A DNA stretch of 64,000 nt from Astragalus membranaceus (Eukaryota; Streptophyta; Magnoliopsida; Fabales; Fabaceae), in NCBI GenBank assembly GCA_039519185.1, contig CM076847.1, positions 78,591,100-78,655,099 on the forward strand, in the 5' to 3' direction. Positions 57,828-64,000 of this stretch are shown one piece after another. Below the pieces are notes generated by a model. That model saw only the letters and a program-made list of their open reading frames with translations. It had not been told where the DNA came from and searched no databases. The position numbers and the translations under genes were made by a program. Every line of letters begins with the position of its first letter. The first letter of the stretch is position 1.

Positions 57828-57880
57828 ATGGCACTATTCTTACTTGGAGTTGTGGTACTTACAACTCCAGTGTTGGCTAT
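57828..57880 (+). pseudogene. Truncated second copy of the Asp-rich secreted protein gene
   Basis: MALFLLGVVVLTTPVLA is the counterpart of the signal peptide of the 3285 gene (LALLLLGVVLLTTLVLA). About 150 bp of promoter and leader upstream is also shared, including GATGATCTYRA, TTCAATTTTC and a TATACATA box at about 57779. Homology stops at TTGGCTAT, where the Copia LTR begins. The acidic mature region is not found in the window and would lie beyond the other end of the Copia element. Only the secretion signal and promoter remain here, with a few LTR-encoded residues before a stop. Confidence 0.8.
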
Positions 57881-57929
57881 TGTTGAGAATCTTGGCAACA
57901 ATAGAGATTGAATTCACGCAACAACAACA

Positions 57930-58163
57930 GGCAAAAAAAACAGTATTGGGCAAAAAAAAAATTTATTTACCAAAATAACCTAACTTTTAGATTAAATATC
58001 AAAGTACCCCACTTTTTAAAATTAGGCCAGAAGTCGCCCCCCACAGAGCCGACTTCTGAACATGAAATTTTAATTTTTTTTTCATTTTCAGTTCAGAAGT
58101 CGCCCCCCACCAGGGTGACTTCTGAACTGCGTTTTTTAATTTTTTTTAATTATTTGTTTTTAA
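57930..58163 (+). repeat. MULE left terminal inverted repeat
   Basis: It includes two GC-rich hairpins built on TTCAGAAGTCGCCCCCCAC and GTGACTTCTGAACTG, separated by T-rich DNA. The right TIR (62003-62234) mirrors it. Confidence 0.9.
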
Positions 58164-58417
58164 ATGTAAATTAATTTAATTTAATTTAATTAGAATAATT
58201 AATTGAAATAATTAGAATAATTAGTAAAATTATTTATAAAGTAATTACGGTAATAATCACGGTAAAAAATGAAGATATTAAAAAGTGGAACAGAATTTAA
58301 TATTGGATAAGAACAGAAATGAAAAACACAAATTGCAAAAATACAAGGATAGGAAATTTAAAACGAAACGACAGGAAAACATAAAACAAGAAGAGGCAAA
58401 CATGATTTAAACTACTT

Positions 58418-59092
58418 CTACTTCCACCATACATTCTCAGGTAGTGGCCATCGGATGACTGGAGGGATAACTCTACGGACGATGGATTCGGCAGACTCTT
58501 GTGTTTCGACGGACAATTCTAGATAAGGTTCAATCAAACCTTGGAAGCTCTCATGTTTCTCAAACATTTCACGAACATCATTGTCTTTCTTGATAGGCAC
58601 GGGGCACATCCGAATACGATTACGTGGGCCGCTACAGATGTAGGGGGAGTTTGAAACGATACTAGTGATTTCTTGCTCGACACCATCTACGTGAAAATTT
58701 TCCGTTAATTTTTCTTTCAATTCGGCGAAGGTGATGTTGTTCTTAAGCCTGAAATGTTTAGTTTTACTACCATGAATCACCACACCATGTTGTTCCCTGG
58801 ACTGGTAAGTGCCTTGATAGTCAACTTTACAGGTGTGCGTAATGACTCTTTCCGGTATGGGTTCTTGTGGTGCGGTTGGTCTTTGTTGAAGAAGATGAAT
58901 GACTTCTTCTGGAGTGCGTCTTGTGTCCACGTACAGCTCTAAGATTTGTCGCCCCATGGGAAGTGTAGCATGATATTCCATCATTGTGTGGACGTCGTCG
59001 TCGCTGCGGATCTCCATAACTGAAAAATAGCCAGTCCCGTCTTCTCCATGTTCGTACTTTCGTTTGAGTACTGGGTTTGGCACAACTGCCAT
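58418..59092 (-). CDS. MULE accessory ORF, PB1-like MuDR N-terminal module
   Basis: 224 residues, uninterrupted. The N-terminal part has the motif MEIRSDDDVHTMMEY at residues 26-40. The middle (about 110-190) has ITFAELKEKLTENFHVDG and an NDVREMFEKHE segment, the wording of the PB1-like region at the N-terminus of plant MuDR transposases. That region is missing from the plus-strand transposase of this element. There is no DDE or SWIM motif. The ORF is divergent from the transposase, sharing a 217-bp intergenic region that probably holds both promoters. It could be a DNA- or protein-binding partner split from the transposase; that role is inference. Confidence 0.6.
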   Translation of the reverse strand: MAVVPNPVLKRKYEHGEDGTGYFSVMEIRSDDDVHTMMEYHATLPMGRQILELYVDTRRTPEEVIHLLQQRPTAPQEPIPERVITHTCKVDYQGTYQSREQHGVVIHGSKTKHFRLKNNITFAELKEKLTENFHVDGVEQEITSIVSNSPYICSGPRNRIRMCPVPIKKDNDVREMFEKHESFQGLIEPYLELSVETQESAESIVRRVIPPVIRWPLPENVWWK

Positions 59093-59309
59093 TCCATTTT
59101 AGCGGGTGGGGCGATGGTTTTTGGGCAGAAGCAGAGAAGAGAAGATGACTCAGAAGCCAAGGGTAGGTTGAGGGTAAACTGTTGGTGTGAATGTTATTGT
59201 AATTTGAGAATGTATTTATAATAGAGGTGATCGTGTGCGAGCCGTTGATTTAGGATGATCATAACCGTTGATTGTAGGGTTTAGTGTCGGCAAAATCTAG
59301 GGCGTTAAA

Positions 59310-61811
59310 TTGTGTCGGCAAAATCTTGGCCGTTTAATAATGTCGGCAACTCTCACGGCTGGTCATGACTTTTATGCGGGATTCGAAATTCTATCCGATG
59401 AAGATGTTGAAACTATGATGGAGCATTACCAACACTGTAGACATCAAGGTATATGTACACCAGAAATTTACGCGGATTTGGTTGATGCTGTTTCAAACTA
59501 TACCCAGGTAAGTCACGTCCATTCTATTCCATCTTCATCACCACACAACGTTCCTTTTTCACAACAAACATTTGAACCATACAATGATTTCATTCCACCT
59601 GTTTACCCTGACTTCAATCCTTCATCATCCCAAACTAACATGCATTATAATCTGTCACCACCTATCCATCACTCTGCACCATCATCCTCACAAATCCCCA
59701 TTGACCTCAATACAACTAACCCTCTAAATACTCAAACTAATACCCCACCGTTTAGTATGTTTGTTGGTGTCCATAATGAGGACGTTGGGGATTTTAGCGA
59801 TGATGAAGATGAAATTCTTGAACGTGAAGACGTTGAGGAACCAATTCAATCAAACCCCAACATAGGTGTTGCATTCCGCAACCCTGTCCCACACTTTCAA
59901 AACGTCACAGCTGATAACCCAGAACCTTATGATGTAGAGTTTGGCCATGCCATGGAAAGAAACCAAGATTTATCCCATGATGACCCAAACGAACTCAAAC
60001 TCAAAATGAAATTTCCCACAAAAGAAATTGCCATTCAATTCATCCAAACGTATCATCTAAACAATTCAGTTGAATACAAAGTGGATGATTCTAGTAGGTC
60101 AGTTTGGACAGTTACTTGTGTTCACGATACCTGTTTGTGGAGGTGTGTAGTCAGGCTCGGAGCAAAATCTAGGTTGTGGGGGATTACACAGTTGACCCAC
60201 CCACACACATGTACAACATCCACTATTTCCCAAGATCACCGCCAGCTGTCCTCCTCCTACATGTGTACTCGTATCCTTCCACTGGTAAGGGAGGACCCGA
60301 CAATATCAGTGGCTGTGTTGATTGCACACATCAAGGAGCGGTTAACGTACCTGAGTTCCTACAGAAAGGCTTGGATTGCTAAACAAAAAGCAATCGAACA
60401 CATCTACGGTAACTGGGAACTATCTTACAATGAAGTAACCAGATGGCTACATGCTTTCTTTTACTATATTCCAGACACAGTTTACGACTACCAGGCCAAA
60501 CCATTCTTTGAGAATGGACAACAAGTTGACAACAAAGGTGTATTCCACCGCATCTTTTGGAGTTTTGGCCCTTGCATAAAAGGCTTTAAATTTTGCAAAC
60601 CAGTAGTCTCTGTTGATGGAACATGGTTGTATGGTAGGTACAAAGGGGTTCTTCTTTTGGCAATCGCCCAAGACAGAAGAAACAACACCTTCCCAATTGC
60701 ATATGCAGTTGTTGAGGGTGAGACAGCGGAGGCTTGGTTTTTCTTCCTATCTCGTTTAAAACAGTTTGTGACACCACAGGAGGGTCTTTGTTTGATATCA
60801 GATAGACACGAGTCTATCAAAAGTGCTGTTCGGCGCCTAAACAGCAATTGGAAACATGTCTTCTGTATTCGCCACATAGCACAAAACTTCATGAGACACT
60901 TCAAAAACACTCCTGCCAGGAAACATGTCATCAATATGGGTTAGTATTTTTAAAACTTTTTTCTTTATTCCATTTCTAATTTCCATTCCATAATGACCAA
61001 CATATTACTTTTGTTGCTTCAGCATACTCAATGACTGAAAGATCTGCCAATCACTACAAAGCAAAAATTGCTGACGAAGTAGGTCCTGAGGGGGTGGCTT
61101 GGGTTGAAGACATAAACCCGGAACTATTGTTGCAGTGGTGCGATGGAGGTTCACGTTGGGGACACATGACAACAAACCTTGCCGAGTGCATCAACAACGT
61201 CCTTAAGGGGGTGCGGAATCTCCCTATCCGTTCATTGATAGATGCAACATATTTCAGAATGAACGAGTTATTTGTCAAAAGGGGAACGCAGGCACAGGCG
61301 ATGTTAACATCTGGCACTCTGTACTCTGAAAAATTGATGGAAAAAATTGCCAGCAATTCACGATCGTGCAAGGCAATTGTTCCGAGTTCAAGAACTTGAA
61401 CGACCACAAACTGGTAGACCTGCGGCCACATTTGTGGTCGACATTAGAGCTAGAACATGTGAGTGTGGCGAATTCCAGGCACTTCACTACCCCTGTTCAC
61501 ATGCCATCGCAGCATGCGCAAAATGCAGTTTCGACCACTTGCAATTCGTGGATGAACCTTACACAATGCGTAATGTTTTCAATACTTACATTGTGGAGTT
61601 CCCACCCTTGCCAACTGAGACCTCGTGGCCTGATTTCAATACTCTAGAACTACAGCATGATCCAACTAAACGGAGAGATAAAAAGGGCCGTCCACAGTCT
61701 ACCCGTATTCGTACTGAGATGGATCAAGAGAAAGGGGTACCCGCACCAAAAGATGCGGAATTTGTAGAAACGAGGGTCACAACAGAAACAACTGCCCTAA
61801 CCGCAATGTAA
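59310..61811 (+). pseudogene. MULE (MURA-type) transposase, frameshifted
   Basis: Exon 1 is 59310-60939 (the start may be Met11 at 59340) and exon 2 begins at 61023, with a GTTAGT..CAG intron. Order: motif FEILSDEDVETMMEHY (25-40), Pro/Ser-rich linker, FLYWCH/WRKY-like zinc region (CVHDTCLWRCVVR), and the MULE DDE domain with Asp436 (VSVDGTW), Asp498 (SDRH) and Glu598 (NLAECINNVLKG). Then comes a SWIM zinc finger CECGEF...PCSH (61458-61502). Exon 2 runs to a stop at 61399, but the homologous protein continues in another frame from about 61347 to 61811. A one-base indel near the A run at 61335-61345 separates the DDE from the SWIM part. If real, it inactivates the gene; all catalytic residues are otherwise kept. 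Confidence 0.85.
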
Positions 61812-62002
61812 ACTAGTCGCATTTACTACTATTGTATTTTTCGTTTTAGTCTTTTAAATCAATTAATGTCTTGTAATATCTCTTTGCGACCCTTCAATTT
61901 AATTAGTAATTTTGGTTTCACAATAGCAATTATCTAAATTATTTATAATATTTTATTTAATTTTTGTATTTTAATTATATTTTTTTTTATATTTTTATCA
62001 AA

Positions 62003-62234
62003 TTAAAAACAAATAATTAAAAAAAATTAAAAAACGCAGTTCAGAAGTCACCCTGGTGGGGGGGCGACTTCTGAACTGAAAATGAAAAAAAAAATTAAAA
62101 TTTCATGTTCAGAAGTCGGCTCTGTGGGGCGCGACTTCTGGCCTAATTTTAAAAAGTGGGGTACTTTGATATTTAATCTAAAAGTTAGGTTATTTTGGTA
62201 AATAATTTTTTTTTGCCCAATACCGTTTTTTTCC
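62003..62234 (-). repeat. MULE right terminal inverted repeat
   Basis: Reverse complement of 57930-58163 with a few substitutions (e.g. GGGGCGCGACTTCTGG against the left CCAGAAGTCGCCCCCC). Confidence 0.9.
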
Positions 62235-62671
62235 ACAACAACAGAAACTAATTTGCCCCTAAATGAATACCCGGAATTTCCAAATCGAAACCCTAAGAAA
62301 GTGAATTAACAAATCAAAGGAAAAGGACGTAATCAAGAACAAACACAGAGAATTTGTTCACGCAGTTCAGCACCAATGTGGCACCTACGTCTGCAGGATC
62401 AAGCAATCGCTTGAATCCATTTCATTGAATCAAATCATTCAAATGTGATGAAGTGAATGTACAATTTGTTTTCCCCAAAACTGTTTCCCCCTCACTTCCC
62501 TGTACTCTAGGTTCCCTGGTGTTTCTCTCAACACAAAACGCAATATTTGTACAAATTCAATTGATTGCTGCTAACAATCCTAGCTTGATCAATTATATAC
62601 AATGCAGAGAGAGAGAGAGAGAGAGAGTAAAGAAACTAACTATTCTAACTGAACTAAGAGCTTGTTTCAAC

Positions 62672-63453
62672 CAAGGTAATCAAAACCGGACCGGACATTG
62701 AACCGGAAGAGGTAGTAGCGGTTCAGGGGTTCTTGGGTTCAACTGGTTGAACCGGGGGTTCAACCAGAATTAATTAAATATATTATTTAATATTTTTATT
62801 ACAATATATAAAGGATAAAAAACCATAATACCCAAAATTTCACACCACAAACAATTAAATTATGCTTAACTTAAGCTCAACAATATAATATCCAAGTCAT
62901 CAGTTAAAGTTACACATAAAAGTGGTAGGTATAAAAAAACTCAAAGTTTGACATGTTTAAAATATATATATTTTAATGCATTATTTAGAAAGAAAAAAAA
63001 TAAGTCCCACATCGGATGGCAAATAAGAAAATTGCAAACAGTGAAGCTAATGTTGTTGAAAGGTGAATATCTAGTCCCACATCGGATGGCAAATAAGAAG
63101 AATGAGCTGTGTTTCTCTATAAATATAGAGCTAGAGTGTGCACAGCAAAATATAAGTGAGATTCTTGGCTTTCATAATATATAAAATATATAAATAGAGC
63201 CCTGAAACTCATTTTGTTTTACAAAAAATAGTTTAAATTTTTTTATTTCAGTTAAAAAAAAATCATTTCTCAGAACCGTTTGTAACCGCTGAACTGCCGG
63301 TTCTGGCCGGTTTTGCCGGTTCTTGAGCGGTTTCCCGGTTTTTCACCCGGTTCTTTGGCCATTCGGTTTTGGGGTTTAACTGGACCGGACAGGGGTCTGG
63401 TTCCTGGTTCAACCGGTCGAACCGGCCGGTCCGGTCCGGTTTTGATTACCTTG
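62672..63453. mobile_element. Non-autonomous hAT-like element (MITE)
   Basis: TIRs CAAGGTAATCAAAACCGG / CCGGTTTTGATTACCTTG; 8-bp TSD GTTTCAAC at 62664-62671 and 63454-63461. The subterminal DNA is rich in GAACCGG/CCGGTT words. The interior has a direct repeat of AGTCCCACATCGGATGGCAA (63003 and 63074) and no coding sequence. Confidence 0.9.
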
Positions 63454-63475
63454 GTTTCAACTAACTCCGAAACCA

Positions 63476-63486
63476 CCCTTTCTTTC
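63476..63486 (-). other. Copia polypurine tract
   Basis: GAAAGAAAGGG on the minus strand directly precedes the LTR start (TGGTTTCGG). Confidence 0.6.
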
Positions 63487-63607
63487 AGCAACTAGAAGCC
63501 CACGTGTGTATTGACTTGAGAGAAACAATATGGCTTTAGTTGACTTGCCACATCAGCATTAATATTTCAATTCAGGATCCAAGCAATTACTCAATCCAAT
63601 TTACCCA

Positions 63608-64000
63608 CTAACCCTTATAAACATTCAACAAGTTCAAGCAATCCTTGAACTTGGTTAGTGGCACAACCTTGGTTATAAAATCAGCAGGGTTGTGAGTTGT
63701 GTGTACTTTATGAATCTGCACAATACCTTTGCCTATGATGTCCTTGATCCAGTGCAATATTGTGTCTATGTGTTTGGTCCTTTCACGAACAGATTGATTC
63801 TTACACAAGTGTATTGCACTTTGATTGTCACAATAGACCTTGACATGGTCTTGGGCTATCCCAAGTTCATTTACCAATCCCTTCAACCACAGTGCTTCTT
63901 TCACAGCTTCTGTTACCCCAATGTATTCAGCCTCAGTGGTGGATAAAGCCACCACATGTTGCTGAGATGCTTTCCAACTCACTGTGTTACCATATAAAGT
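63608..64000 (-). pseudogene. Copia RNase H / pol C-terminus, partial at window edge
   Basis: The open frame enters from beyond 64000 and stops at 63608. It has the Copia RNase H hallmarks: SWKASQQ, STTEAEYIG (catalytic Glu), VYCDNQSAIHL (catalytic Asp), RTKHID and a C-terminal NPADFITK. This part is uninterrupted; whether the rest of pol is intact cannot be judged, so 'pseudogene' is a default. Its minus orientation agrees with the LTR and polypurine tract on its 3' side. Confidence 0.85.

Larger units (their letters stand above)
57930..62234 (+). mobile_element. Mutator-like element (MULE) with two divergent ORFs
   Basis: 4305 bp. Terminal inverted repeats of about 230 bp (57930-58163, 62003-62234) start GGCAAAAAAAACAGTATTGGG and GGAAAAAAACGGTATTGGG. 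The 9-bp TSD ACAACAACA is at 57921-57929 and 62235-62243. It contains a MURA-type transposase gene (59310-61811, +) and a divergent 224-codon ORF (58418-59092, -). It is inserted in a Copia LTR. Confidence 0.93.
57881..63475 (-). repeat. Copia 3' LTR, expanded by nested elements
   Basis: On the plus strand it starts TGTTGAGAATCTTGGC and ends TCCGAAACCA. The adjacent CCCTTTCTTTC (63476-63486) is the polypurine tract GAAAGAAAGGG on the minus strand. Removing the MULE and hAT MITE with their duplications leaves an LTR of about 490 bp, normal for Copia. Confidence 0.75.
57881..64000 (-). mobile_element. Copia LTR retrotransposon, minus strand, partial
   Basis: The 3' LTR lies at 57881-63475 and RNase H coding sequence runs off the window at 64000. 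The left boundary is fixed by the break in the Asp-rich gene at 57880/57881. Expected target duplication: about GCTAT, still to be found beyond the window. The LTR carries two later insertions. Confidence 0.85.

Overview
This is a plant nuclear window, almost certainly from a papilionoid legume. The evidence is AT-rich DNA, spliced plant genes, a plant DYW-class PPR gene, a plasmodesmata-located DUF26 gene, and dense nested transposons of legume type (Athila-like and Tat/Ogre-like LTR elements, CACTA, MULE, hAT, SINEs). There are no prokaryotic features. Only three host protein genes look intact: a small secreted Asp-rich protein (3285-3632, +), a PDLP-type two-DUF26 membrane protein (three exons, 26240-27402, +) and a 795-residue PPR-DYW editing-factor-type protein (30942-33329, -). 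A second copy of the Asp-rich gene near the other end (from 57828) is cut just after its signal peptide by a Copia element.

Layout. 1-3130: SINE, direct repeats and MITEs. 3195-3660: Asp-rich gene. 4485-20341: a CACTA element (TSD AGA) with Transposase_24-type exons. An Athila-like Ty3 retrotransposon (5642-19202, TSD TAAAT) sits in one of its introns, and that element is itself split in its protease region by a solo LTR (9327-12101, TSD CACTG). 20345-25700: LINE relic, MITE relics, AT-rich spacer. 25725-27402: paired fold-backs, then the PDLP gene. 30942-33329: PPR gene, with a MITE 62 bp upstream of its ATG. 34387-38059: retrotransposon debris.

38068-52203: a multi-level nest. A hAT-like element (TSD ACTAAAAT) holds a MULE-type MITE (38562-38982) and a CACTA element (39143-52183, TSD GTT). 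The CACTA carries captured host exons (FHA domain of a plant AAA-ATPase, then a WGR-like exon of a PARP) and is interrupted by a non-autonomous Ogre/Tat-like LTR element (42700-50798, TSD CCCAC). 52390-57650: an antisense LTR relic, MITE relics and a SINE. 57881-64000: a minus-strand Copia element running off the window. Its LTR is swollen by a MULE (57930-62234, TSD ACAACAACA) and a hAT MITE (62672-63453, TSD GTTTCAAC).

Most notable signals: (a) the exon-capturing CACTA, whose FHA and WGR-like exons are phase-compatible; (b) three LTR families that each carry their own repeated short palindrome: CGCTRCAGCG dispersed through the Athila-like element, TAATCGATTA at about 33-bp spacing upstream of a TATA box, and CAAGTNNACTTG at 17-bp spacing upstream of another TATA box; (c) a MULE with head-to-head ORFs whose N-termini share a paralogous motif; (d) clean target-site duplications that fix the order of insertions. 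No computation or database search was run. Family names come from recognising motifs by eye.
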